From Streptacidiphilus sp. ASG 303 (lineage in GTDB: Bacteria; Actinomycetota; Actinomycetes; Streptomycetales; Streptomycetaceae), in NCBI RefSeq assembly GCF_020991365.1, contig NZ_JAJLRA010000013.1, forward strand, positions 104,064 through 168,063: a DNA stretch of 64,000 nt, in the 5' to 3' direction. The position numbers and the translations under genes are program-made. Below, piece after piece: positions 8,000 through 15,241 of the stretch (position 1 is the first letter of the stretch; each line of letters opens with the position of its first letter). A model generated the notes under the pieces. That model worked only from the letters and a program-made list of their open reading frames with translations, did not search any database and was not told where the DNA came from.

Positions 8000-8036
8000 G
8001 GCGGGCCCTTCGGATTCCACACGGGGACAACAAAAA

Positions 8037-8060
8037 GGACCCTCCGTTTCCGGAGGGTCC
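8037..8060 (-). terminator. attenuator terminator in the SAM-hydrolase leader
   Basis: A perfect 10-base stem (GGACCCTCCG / CGGAGGGTCC) with loop GAAA is followed in the leftward direction by five T residues. It sits inside the 5' leader, 37 bases before the SAM-hydrolase start, so it would end transcription before the gene unless prevented. Confidence 0.85.
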
Positions 8061-8105
8061 GTCGCGTCGTGCGCGCACACGGCTTCGCTAGCGAAGCGCC
8101 TCCGG
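8050..8105 (-). promoter_or_regulatory. candidate antiterminator and pause hairpin
   Basis: CCGGAGG at 8105-8099, which is leader codons 17-19, is complementary to CCTCCGG at 8056-8050, the 5' arm and loop edge of the terminator. The 7-base pairing would exclude the terminator. Between them lies a perfect palindrome GCTTCGCTAGCGAAGC (8082-8097) spanning the leader stop codon. A ribosome at the stop would cover CCGGAGG; one stalled at the Met cluster would leave it free. Confidence 0.6.
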
Positions 8106-8153
8106 TGTCGGGGGCATCATTCGCATCATGGCGGACGCGGCGGTGTGCGGCAT
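8088..8153 (-). CDS. Met-rich leader peptide of the SAM-hydrolase gene
   Basis: A 21-codon ORF, ATG at 8151-8153 and TAG at 8088-8090. Codons 9-13 read Met-Met-Arg-Met-Met and the C-terminus is PPTPEALR. There is no ribosome-binding site, but a TATATT hexamer ends exactly seven bases before the first ATG, the geometry of leaderless actinomycete transcripts. The stop codon lies in a 16-base palindrome, with the terminator 28 bases further on. Together these features match ribosome-mediated attenuation with methionine as the sensed amino acid, upstream of an enzyme family that yields methionine from SAM. I know of no described Met-leader for this family; that statement is from memory. Confidence 0.7.
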   Translation of the reverse strand: MPHTAASAMMRMMPPTPEALR

Positions 8154-8160
8154 GCGGCGA

Positions 8161-8166
8161 AATATA
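8161..8166 (-). promoter_or_regulatory. -10 element TATATT of the leaderless leader transcript
   Basis: Read leftward, TATATT fits TANNNT and is seven bases from the leader ATG. The -35 region (GTGAAC, 19-base spacing) is weak, so an activator or relaxed spacing may be involved. Confidence 0.65.
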
Positions 8167-8425
8167 GCACCGCCGGATATCGCGCGTTCACCGCTTCCGG
8201 TCCGTGGACACGCGGCACGGCACGGCGGAGCGGGGCGGGGGGTGGCACGGCGGGGGTTGCACGGAGGGGGGTGCGCGGACCCCGGGCGGCGGGGCGGACC
8301 CGCGGGGAGCGGATGCGGGGTGCGGCGGCCCGGGTGTGGCACTGTGGGCACGGACGCCGCGGGGCGCACCCGCACCGCCGGCGCCGGGGGGTGTGGACAC
8401 CGGTACGACAGCAGGAGGAGAGCCC

Positions 8426-8845
8426 ATGTCGAACCCGCCGCTCCCGGAGGCCGCGGTCGCCATGCTGAGGAAGCCGAACCCGGCGGTCATCACCACGCTC
8501 CGGTCCGACGGCCAGCCGGTGTCGACGGCCACCTGGTACCTCTGGGACGACGGCCGGGTCCTGGTCAACATGGACGAGGGCCGCAAGCGGCTGGAGCACC
8601 TGCGCAACGACCCCCGGGTCACGCTCACCGTGCTGGACGAGGGCGACTGGTACACCCACGTGAGCATCATCGGACGGGTCGTCGGGATCCGCGACGACGA
8701 GGGCCTCGCCGACATCGACCGGCTGTCCCGGCAGTACACGGGCAAGGACTACCCGCGACGGGACCGCGCGCGGGTCAGCGCCTGGATCGAGGTCGACCGG
8801 TGGCACGGCTGGGGCTCGCTCAAGGACAGCAGCCAGGCCGGCTGA
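8426..8845 (+). CDS. PPOX-class F420-dependent oxidoreductase
   Basis: A 139-residue split-barrel flavin/deazaflavin-binding protein. The family pattern is clear: AVITTLRSDGQPVSTATWYLWDDGRVLVNMDEGRKRLEHLRNDPRV (strand order and Arg/Lys cofactor contacts), then VSIIGRVVGI and WIEVDRWHGWG at the end. Such proteins usually bind F420 and reduce small electrophilic substrates, or bind heme/FMN; the substrate is unknown. The start is the ATG at 8426 after an AGGAGGAG ribosome-binding site; the upstream open frame has no homology. It is divergent from the leader of the SAM-hydrolase gene and ends just before a strong terminator. Confidence 0.9.
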   Translation: MSNPPLPEAAVAMLRKPNPAVITTLRSDGQPVSTATWYLWDDGRVLVNMDEGRKRLEHLRNDPRVTLTVLDEGDWYTHVSIIGRVVGIRDDEGLADIDRLSRQYTGKDYPRRDRARVSAWIEVDRWHGWGSLKDSSQAG

Positions 8846-8857
8846 CGCCTCCGCCCC

Positions 8858-8886
8858 GCGCCCCCGCCCTCCCCGGGCGGGGGCGC
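8858..8886 (+). terminator. intrinsic-type terminator after the PPOX gene
   Basis: A perfect 12-base GC stem, GCGCCCCCGCCC / GGGCGGGGGCGC, with loop TCCCC, starts 13 bases after the stop codon. The T-run is weak (GTTT), as is usual in this genome type. Confidence 0.75.
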
Positions 8887-8936
8887 GGCCGTTTCCCGGT
8901 ACCGGCACGGCCCCGGCCGGGACGGCCAGGACGGCC

Positions 8937-8978
8937 GGTCGGAGGCGGCCGGTCGGAGGCGGCCGGTCGGAGGCGGCC
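8937..8978. repeat. 14-base minisatellite, three copies
   Basis: Three perfect tandem copies of GGTCGGAGGCGGCC, with a degraded further copy ending near 9009. It is intergenic. Confidence 0.85.
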
Positions 8979-9360
8979 GGTGCGAGACAGGCGGTCGGAG
9001 GCGGCCGGCATTCCTCCGGACCGCGCTTTCCCCGGTCCGCGTTTTCCGCGATGCGTGTTTTCCGCGTTCCGCCGACGGGGCGGTGGGTCGCACCCTGGAC
9101 GGCGACGGTTTTCCGGACCGCGCACCGCCCCTCTCCCGCCGGGCGCTCCCGATGACCGCCCGGCGGCCGCCCGGCAGCCTCCGGGATCCCCATGAGCAGC
9201 GGTTTTGCTGCTCACTGGCAAGACGGACATAAAGGCGGCGTAAGTTTCTTCCGGAGGTTGGAGAATTGCCGCCGAAAGGATGAAACGAGGATTCCCCGCC
9301 CGGTTTCCGGTGGTAGGAATGGAGCGTTCCACCCGCTCTCCGGAAAGGGAGAAACCCATT
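8979..9360. other. intergenic region before the His/Trp-rich secreted protein
   Basis: No gene is recognised. The A/T-richer stretch at about 9190-9300 (GTTTTGCTGC, GACATAAAGG, GTAAGTTTCTTCC) is the most likely promoter and 5' leader for the gene starting at 9361; I could not assign -10 and -35 elements with confidence. Confidence 0.5.
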
Positions 9361-9687
9361 ATGGGAAACCGGTTCGTCCGCACGCTCGCCCTCGGTGCGG
9401 CCGCCACCGCACTCGTCGGCGGCGCCACGCTCACCTCGGCCTCGGCCGCCGCGGCCGTCCCCGCCCGCACGGCGGCCCCGGCCGCCGCGTCCTACGACCA
9501 CGGCCACGACGGCGACCGCGACCGCGGTCGGGACCACGCCCGCGGCCACGGCCGGGAGAGGTGCGCCTGGCACGCGGGCCACTGGACCCGGACCTGGCAC
9601 AGGGGCCACCGCGACCGCCACCACCGCTGGCACGCGGGCTACTGGACCCCGGTCTGGCACCAGGGCTACCGGCACTGCCACCGGTGA
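9361..9687 (+). CDS. small secreted His/Trp/Arg-rich protein
   Basis: A 108-residue protein I do not recognise. Residues 1-30 form a Sec signal peptide (hydrophobic ALGAAATALVGGATL, then Ala-rich cleavage sites near ASA-AA). The mature part begins with an Ala/Pro linker, then an Asp/His/Arg/Gly region, then two repeats of the pattern W-H-x-G-x-W-T-x-x-W-H-x-G, with one Cys at the start and one near the end of the repeat region. The His density suggests metal or anion binding, or an acid-buffering surface protein; this is inference. The ATG at 9361 is preceded by GGGAG nine bases away. A strong terminator follows, so it is probably a single-gene transcript. Confidence 0.8.
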   Translation: MGNRFVRTLALGAAATALVGGATLTSASAAAAVPARTAAPAAASYDHGHDGDRDRGRDHARGHGRERCAWHAGHWTRTWHRGHRDRHHRWHAGYWTPVWHQGYRHCHR

Positions 9688-9711
9688 GCGCCGCCTAGGT
9701 CCGGCAGCGGT

Positions 9712-9740
9712 GGGAGGGCCCCGGTCCCCGGGGCCCTCCC
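9712..9740 (+). terminator. terminator after the secreted protein gene
   Basis: A perfect 13-base stem, GGGAGGGCCCCGG / CCGGGGCCCTCCC, with a 3-base loop, starts 24 bases after the stop codon. Confidence 0.8.
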
Positions 9741-9757
9741 CCCTGCCCACGGGAAGG

Positions 9758-9796
9758 CACGCCACCGCCCCCGCGACGCGCGGGGGCGGTGGCGTG
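9758..9796. terminator. 18-base-stem hairpin between convergent genes
   Basis: A perfect 18-base inverted repeat (CACGCCACCGCCCCCGCG and complement) with a 3-base loop. It sits between the end of the secreted protein gene and the end of the leftward mannosidase operon, so it can serve both directions. Confidence 0.75.
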
Positions 9797-9880
9797 CGTC
9801 CCTGCCGTACGGACCACCTGTGCGTCCCTGCCGTTCGTCCCTGCTGTGCGTCCCGGCCGTGCGTTCCTGCCGTGCGGACC
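9793..9880. repeat. degenerate GTGCGTCCCTGCCGT repeats
   Basis: About five imperfect copies of a 13-15 base unit (GTGCGTCCCTGCCGT, TTCGTCCCTGCTGT, GCGTCCCGGCCGT, GCGTTCCTGCCGT) follow the hairpin. No coding function is seen. Confidence 0.55.
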
Positions 9881-9962
9881 CCCGTCGGGGCCGGCGGGGT
9901 TCCGGGACCGCCCGGCGGACCCGGGGCGGGACCGGGAGGCCGGCACCGCCCCGGGCGCCGCC

Positions 9963-12677
9963 CTACCGCACGGGCGGGGCGGTGAGCCGCAGGGTCAGCA
10001 GGCCGCAGGGGCCCAGCGGGAGTTCCACCGGACCGCCCGGCACGGCGGGGGGCGCGAGGGCGGGGCCGTCCGCCGGCGACTCGTCGAGCCGGGCCGGCAC
10101 GGCGTGCAGCCCGGCCGGCAGGCGGAGGCGGGCGGTGAGGGCCGACCGGGTGGGGTTCGAGATCCGCAGGACCAGGCCGTCACCGTCCTCGGCGGTCTTC
10201 AGCGCCGTCAGCAGCGCCCCCTCGACCCGCAGTCCGGGGTCGAGGACGGGCCGCGGGGCGGTCCCCGGCCGCACCTGGAGGGCGTGCAGCGGCGCGCGGG
10301 CGGCGGCGCCGAGCCGGGCGAGGCCGGGCTCCCCGGCGGTGTCCCCGTCCTCGCCGACGAGCACGTCGAGGTCGAAGCGCTGCGGGCCGCGGCACTGGGC
10401 CTCGGGGGTCGCGAGCATGGGCCCGGCGCCGGTGGTGCGGGAGGCCAGGTCGAACCGGGAGAGCCAGCCGACGGACCGCAGCAGGGTCACGGCGAGCTCC
10501 TCGGCGCCCGAGGGGCTGTGCTCAGGCGCGATGCCGGTGCGCTCGGGCAGGCCGGGGGCCGCGACGGCGACGCGCAGCGCCCCGGAGCCGACGGCGGAGA
10601 CGCTCTGCACGGGGACGGCGCCGCACTCGGCCTCGTGGGCGCGCTCCTGCGGGAGCGGGCCGAGGTCGGGGCCGGTGGGGTGGTCGAGGAGGCTGTAGTG
10701 GGCGTCGGCGGTCCAGCGGCCGCGGGCCCCGGGGGTGGGGAAGTGCAGGCGCAGCCGGTGGTCGTCGGCGGTGTTGTCGAACCGGACGGTCCAGCGCAGC
10801 GGCGCGTGCCCGTGCCAGCTCTCCACGGCGATGCGGACCGGCAGCGCGGTCGTCCCGGGGAGGCGGGCGGCGCGGTCGGGGGTGAGGCCGGCGGGCAGGT
10901 CGAGGACGGCGTCGAGCTCCAGCACGGTGCGGACGGCGGAGGTGCGGCGGCGCGCGGCGGTGAGCCGGGGGGCGGCGGGGCGGTCGCCGGGGACGGGGTC
11001 GAAGGTGTAGGTGTCGCCGCGGTCGCCCTCGTCGAGCAGCCTTCCCAGGCCGGGGAGCACGGTGCCGTCGGCGAGGCGGAGGGTGAGCGAGGCGTCGTCG
11101 GCGGCCTCGGCGCGGGCGCCGCCGGGGAGCGGCAGGGTGCGGGTGTCCGCCTCCGTCCGGACGCCGGCGGCGGGGGCGGGCGCGTCGCCGAGGCGGACGG
11201 TGTGCACGGCGCGGCCGAGCGGCGGGACGTCGCGGGCGAGCAGGGCCAGGCGGTGGCGCACGGCGGGCCGGGAGTCGGGCAGCAGGTCCAGGTCGGCCTC
11301 GAAGGCGGTCTCCTTGCCGAGCGTCTCGCACGCGAAGGGGACGTCGGTGCCGTCCGGGGCGGTGACGGCCTGCGGGTGGCGGCCGGGGGCGGTGAGGATC
11401 TCGACGAGGACCGGGCCGCTCGCGGTGTCGGCGTGCGGGTTGAGGACGGCGAAGGCGGCGGTGTCCGCGGCCGGGTCCCCGTACAGGCGGGTGTCGAGGC
11501 CGGAGGCGGCGAGGGCGCGGCGGACGACGTGGTCGCCGGCCTGGCGGACGCGGTCGAAGCGGACCTCGTTCTCGCGGTGGACCTCGTCGACGCTGCAGCC
11601 GCACAGGGAGTCGTGGGGGGCGTTGCGCAGCAGCAGCTCCCAGGCGTGGCGCAGCTCCGCGTGCAGGGCGGCGTCGTGCGGGGCGTGGAGGGCGGTGAGC
11701 GGTTCGGCCCAGCGCTCCAGCAGGGTCTGGGAGGCGGCGTTGGCCTGCTTGAGGCGGATGCGGGCGGAGAGGGTGCCGGGGAGGAGGAAGGTGAGCCGGC
11801 CGGGCCGGTGCCGCAGCGGGCCCTCGACGACGGGCAGGTCCCCGCCGGCGGCGGCGCTGCGGGCGGCGGCGAAGAACTCCTCCAGGGTGCTCTCGCGCAG
11901 GGCGGTGCCCTGCTCCTCGGCCGCGGCGGCCACGGCGCGCAGCGCGGCGGCGGGGTCGGTGGGCGCGAGGTGGTCGCCGCCGTTCATCAGCAGCCAGGGG
12001 CCCTCGGGGAGGCGGGTGCGCTCGGCGGCGGCGAACTCCTTGAGGCGCGCCGCCCGCCCGTCGTCGCCGTCCGGCTCCGGCCAGAGGACCTCGGCGGCGT
12101 GGTAGCCCTGCGAGGCCGCCAGCACCTCGGAGCCGTCCGGGGAGCGCCAGCGGAAGCGGGCGACCCCGTCGGGGGCGCCGCGCCACACGAGGGCGGTGTC
12201 CATGCCGAAGCCGCGCAGGATGCGGGGCAGGTCGGCGGGGTGGCCGAAGGCGTCGGGGCAGTAGCCGACGCCCGCGAGGGCGCCGGCCTCGGCGCCGTGG
12301 CGGCGGGCGGTGAGCAGGTTGCGGACCAGGTTCTCGCCGGAGACGAGCTGGTTGTCGGCGAGGACGTGCCAGGGGCCGACGGTGAGGCGGCCGGCGGCGG
12401 CGTGGGCGCGCAGCCGGTCGGCGAGGTCGGGGCGGAGGGCGGCGACGTCGGCGAGGACGATGGTCTGGCCGTCGAGGTGGAAGGTGCGCATGCGGCCGTC
12501 GTCGAGTTCGGCGCAGACCCGTTCGGCGAGTTCGATAAGGCGGGCGCGGAACGCCTCGAAGGGCCGGTACCACTCCCGGTCCCAGTGCACGTGGGTGACG
12601 ACGTGGCAGTCGACGGTGCCGGTGCGGGGCGCGGGGGCGGCGGGGGCGGGGGAAGCGGCGGGTCCGGGGGGCGTCAC
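9963..12677 (-). CDS. glycoside hydrolase family 38 (alpha-mannosidase-like)
   Basis: A 904-residue zinc-dependent retaining alpha-mannosidase of the bacterial GH38 group. [13 protein letters not shown] near residue 35 is the zinc-binding HxHxD motif; [13 protein letters not shown] carries the nucleophilic Asp; [16 protein letters not shown] is the conserved His-Asp segment of the end of the catalytic domain. The C-terminal half is the family's beta-sandwich region. No signal peptide is seen, so it acts on imported sugars. The GTG start at 12675-12677 overlaps the NanE stop by four bases and has GAGGAG eight bases upstream. It is the last gene of the nine-gene operon. Alternative substrates such as alpha-mannosylglycerate derivatives cannot be excluded. 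Confidence 0.92.
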   Translation of the reverse strand: MTPPGPAASPAPAAPAPRTGTVDCHVVTHVHWDREWYRPFEAFRARLIELAERVCAELDDGRMRTFHLDGQTIVLADVAALRPDLADRLRAHAAAGRLTVGPWHVLADNQLVSGENLVRNLLTARRHGAEAGALAGVGYCPDAFGHPADLPRILRGFGMDTALVWRGAPDGVARFRWRSPDGSEVLAASQGYHAAEVLWPEPDGDDGRAARLKEFAAAERTRLPEGPWLLMNGGDHLAPTDPAAALRAVAAAAEEQGTALRESTLEEFFAAARSAAAGGDLPVVEGPLRHRPGRLTFLLPGTLSARIRLKQANAASQTLLERWAEPLTALHAPHDAALHAELRHAWELLLRNAPHDSLCGCSVDEVHRENEVRFDRVRQAGDHVVRRALAASGLDTRLYGDPAADTAAFAVLNPHADTASGPVLVEILTAPGRHPQAVTAPDGTDVPFACETLGKETAFEADLDLLPDSRPAVRHRLALLARDVPPLGRAVHTVRLGDAPAPAAGVRTEADTRTLPLPGGARAEAADDASLTLRLADGTVLPGLGRLLDEGDRGDTYTFDPVPGDRPAAPRLTAARRRTSAVRTVLELDAVLDLPAGLTPDRAARLPGTTALPVRIAVESWHGHAPLRWTVRFDNTADDHRLRLHFPTPGARGRWTADAHYSLLDHPTGPDLGPLPQERAHEAECGAVPVQSVSAVGSGALRVAVAAPGLPERTGIAPEHSPSGAEELAVTLLRSVGWLSRFDLASRTTGAGPMLATPEAQCRGPQRFDLDVLVGEDGDTAGEPGLARLGAAARAPLHALQVRPGTAPRPVLDPGLRVEGALLTALKTAEDGDGLVLRISNPTRSALTARLRLPAGLHAVPARLDESPADGPALAPPAVPGGPVELPLGPCGLLTLRLTAPPVR

Positions 12678-13396
12678 GACGGGGTCTCCTCGGTGCTGAG
12701 GGCGGCGGCGAAGCGGGCCGTCAGGGCGGCCGGGCGGGTGATGGCGCCGCCGACGACGACGGTGGCGGCGCCGGCGGCCAGGGCCGCCGCGGCCTGCTCG
12801 GGGGTGGCGATGCGGCCCTCGGCGACCACGGGCACGGCGAGGCGCGCGGCGAGGGCCGCGACCAGCTCCAGGTCGGGCCCGCTGCGGGCGGGACTGGCGG
12901 GGGTGTAGCCCGAGAGGGTGGTGGCCACCAGGTCGGCGCCGGCCGCCGCGGCGGCGAGGCCCTCGTCGAGGGTGGAGACGTCGGCCATCACGAGGGTGCC
13001 GCGCGCGTGGAGGGCGGCGGCGGTGGCGGCGAGGTCCAGTCCGTCGCCGCGGGGGCGGCCGGTGGCGTCGAGGGCGACGATGTCGGCGCCCGCCTCGGCG
13101 ACGGCGAGGGCGTGGCGGAGCGTGGGCGTGATGTAGACGCCCTCGTCGCCGTCCTTCCACAGGCCGATCACCGGGAGGCTGCTGGCGGCGCGGACGGCGG
13201 CGACGTCGGCGGGGCCGTTGATCCGCAGGCCCACGGCGCCGCCGAGCTCGGCCGCTCTGGCCATCTCGGCCATGAAGTGCGGTCCGTGCAGGGGCTCGCC
13301 GGGCAGCGCCTGGCAGGAGACCACCAGGCCGCCGGCGAGCGCCTGCGGGAGGGGCCGCTGCGGTGTGCGGCGGGGCGATGTGTCGTGGGGGTACAC
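12674..13396 (-). CDS. nanE: N-acetylmannosamine-6-phosphate 2-epimerase
   Basis: A 240-residue TIM-barrel epimerase converting ManNAc-6-P to GlcNAc-6-P. Diagnostic segments: [14 protein letters not shown] (substrate loop), [29 protein letters not shown] (catalytic Lys region), VALDATGR and [14 protein letters not shown] (catalytic Glu). It starts at a GTG (13394-13396) with AAAGG upstream. It lies 12 bases after the FAD oxidoreductase stop and overlaps GH38. With the ROK kinase of the same operon it would phosphorylate and epimerise ManNAc, passing GlcNAc-6-P to NagA/NagB encoded elsewhere. No sialic-acid aldolase (NanA) is seen, so free ManNAc or ManNAc glycosides are likelier than sialic acid. 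Confidence 0.92.
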   Translation of the reverse strand: MYPHDTSPRRTPQRPLPQALAGGLVVSCQALPGEPLHGPHFMAEMARAAELGGAVGLRINGPADVAAVRAASSLPVIGLWKDGDEGVYITPTLRHALAVAEAGADIVALDATGRPRGDGLDLAATAAALHARGTLVMADVSTLDEGLAAAAAGADLVATTLSGYTPASPARSGPDLELVAALAARLAVPVVAEGRIATPEQAAAALAAGAATVVVGGAITRPAALTARFAAALSTEETPS

Positions 13397-13408
13397 CGGT
13401 TGCCTTTC

Positions 13409-15241
13409 TCAGCTGCGGGCACTGCGGTCCAGTGCCCGGTCCACGGCCGTCCCGAGGGCGGCGGTGACGTCCCGCCAGGTGGAGCCGGGGGCCGCCGGTC
13501 CGGCGGACGCGGCGGCACCGGGCGCGAGCCGCTCGGCGGCGGCGGCCAGGGCCCGCAGGTCGGCACCGGTGGCGGGCTCGTCCGGGAGGGCGTCGAGGGT
13601 GCCGGTCCGCGGACCGGCGAGGCCGCCCGCTGCGGCGAGCAGGTGGGCGGAGGGGAAGAGGGGGTCGTCGGACGCGACGTCGAGCAGCCAGGCGAGGGGG
13701 ACGCCGTCGCGGGCGAGGGTGCGCTGCAGCAGGGCGCGTTCGCGGGGGTCGGCGACGACGCGGGCGGGGCCGGTGCCGCGTCCGGCGGCGTGCGCGGCCA
13801 GCGCCCCGGCGGCCTCGCCGACCGCCCACTCGCCGTGGTGGACCCGGTAGGCGGCCGCGGCGACCTGGGTGGCGGCGAGGTTCTTGGCGGCGGCCAGCAG
13901 GTTGGCGGGGGTGTCGGCGACGAGGGCGGAGAGCGGCACCTGGAACGGCGCGGTGGGCGCGTACGCGGACTGCGGGTGCCCGACCCGGGCGTGCAGGTCG
14001 AGGTGGTACCAGGCGACGCCGGCGCCGTCGTGCCGGTGGGCTGCGCGGGCCTGCCCGGGGACGGGCAGCAGGTCCTGCTCGCGCACGGGGCGGTCGGTGA
14101 GCAGCCGCCGGGACTCGCGGACGTAGGGCTCGGCGGCCAGGCCGTCGGGGGTGCCCGCGGCGGCCGGGGCCAGGCGCAGGCCGGGGTAGCCGCGGCCGGA
14201 GCCGTCGTCACGGGGGCACTCGGTCTGCAGCCAGTGGAGGAAGGCGAGGGAGAGGGCGCGGGCCTCGGCGCGGGCGCGGCGGGGCTCGTGGATCAGGGAG
14301 GCGTCGGCGTAGTCGTTGCCGGCCCAGTTGACCAGGGCGGTGTCGCGGCCGCCGAGCAGGGCGCCGTCGCGCAGCCGCCGGTAGGTCCAGAACGGCGGGT
14401 GGCCGTCGGGGCCGTCGGCGAACATGCGGTAGCGGTGGAGGCGGTCGTCCCAGCCGGCGATCTCCAGGGTGAAGGGCTGGGAGTCGCGCCAGCGCCGGTA
14501 GCCCGCGGGGCGGGGGACGGTGTGGTCCTCCCCCGGGCGGTGCTCGACGGCGAAGCCGACGGTGCAGGACTGCACGGCGTGCGGCTGCGGGCCGCCGGGC
14601 AGGGCGAGGCCCTCGCCGTGGGCGTCGCGGCCCTCGGAGCCGACGGTCCAGGGGGCGCCGGCGAGGGGCAGCAGCTCACCGGTCTCGGTGGCGTCGCAGA
14701 AGACGTCGGCGGCGAGGGCGAGACGGCCGTCCGCCCCGGCGGGGCCGTCCTGCGGCCCCGGGCGGTCCGGGGCGGTCGCGGGCGGGGGGGCCTCGGCCAG
14801 GTGGACCTCGGCGAGGCGGTCCCCGTCGCGCCGCGCCGCGTACGGGCGGACGCCGGTGAGGACGCGCAGCCGGCCGGCGGCGACGTGGGGGGCGAGCAGG
14901 TCGGCGAGGGCCTGCTCGGCGGCGGCGGGTTCGAAGCACAGGCGGCTCACCCAGCCGCCGCCCGGGTTGGCCAGGCCGCCGTAGCGGGAGCGGACGAGGG
15001 TGCGGAACTCCCGGTAGGAGGCGGACACGCCGCCCTGCTCGACGTGGGGGTGCTCGTCGAGGGCGGGGACGAGCTGCGAGGTGACCTGGCCGCCGAGCAC
15101 GGGCTGGTCGCAGGTGAGCACGACGGTGCGCCCGGCCCGGGCGGCGGCGAGGGCGGCGGCGACACCGCCGAGGCCGCCGCCGACGACGGCGACGTCGGCG
15201 GTCAGGGTGCGGGACGGCCTGCCGTCCTGACGGTTCGTCAC
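13409..15241 (-). CDS. FAD-dependent oxidoreductase
   Basis: A 610-residue flavoprotein. The N-terminal Rossmann fingerprint ADVAVVGGGLGGVAAALAAARAGRTVVL binds FAD; VLGGQVTSQLVPALDEH and ADVFCDATETGELLPLAGA follow the layout of the FAD_oxidored (PF12831-like) group found in carbohydrate-catabolism operons. No signal peptide. The GTG start at 15239-15241 overlaps the DUF4127 stop by four bases. It may oxidise a sugar hydroxyl so that a glycosidic bond can be cleaved by elimination, as in known oxidation-elimination pathways, but this is inference. Substrate and electron acceptor are unknown. Confidence 0.85.
   Translation of the reverse strand: MTNRQDGRPSRTLTADVAVVGGGLGGVAAALAAARAGRTVVLTCDQPVLGGQVTSQLVPALDEHPHVEQGGVSASYREFRTLVRSRYGGLANPGGGWVSRLCFEPAAAEQALADLLAPHVAAGRLRVLTGVRPYAARRDGDRLAEVHLAEAPPPATAPDRPGPQDGPAGADGRLALAADVFCDATETGELLPLAGAPWTVGSEGRDAHGEGLALPGGPQPHAVQSCTVGFAVEHRPGEDHTVPRPAGYRRWRDSQPFTLEIAGWDDRLHRYRMFADGPDGHPPFWTYRRLRDGALLGGRDTALVNWAGNDYADASLIHEPRRARAEARALSLAFLHWLQTECPRDDGSGRGYPGLRLAPAAAGTPDGLAAEPYVRESRRLLTDRPVREQDLLPVPGQARAAHRHDGAGVAWYHLDLHARVGHPQSAYAPTAPFQVPLSALVADTPANLLAAAKNLAATQVAAAAYRVHHGEWAVGEAAGALAAHAAGRGTGPARVVADPRERALLQRTLARDGVPLAWLLDVASDDPLFPSAHLLAAAGGLAGPRTGTLDALPDEPATGADLRALAAAAERLAPGAAASAGPAAPGSTWRDVTAALGTAVDRALDRSARS

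Noticed and set aside
8082..8097. 16-base palindrome as a DNA operator rather than an RNA element
   Set aside because: It lies in the transcribed leader at the stop codon between antiterminator and terminator, where an RNA hairpin is the simpler reading; an operator is not excluded.
10000..13800. Very long open frames opposite the mannosidase and neighbouring genes
   Set aside because: They are mirror frames caused by GC-rich third positions; the leftward genes have complete domain sets and coupled starts.
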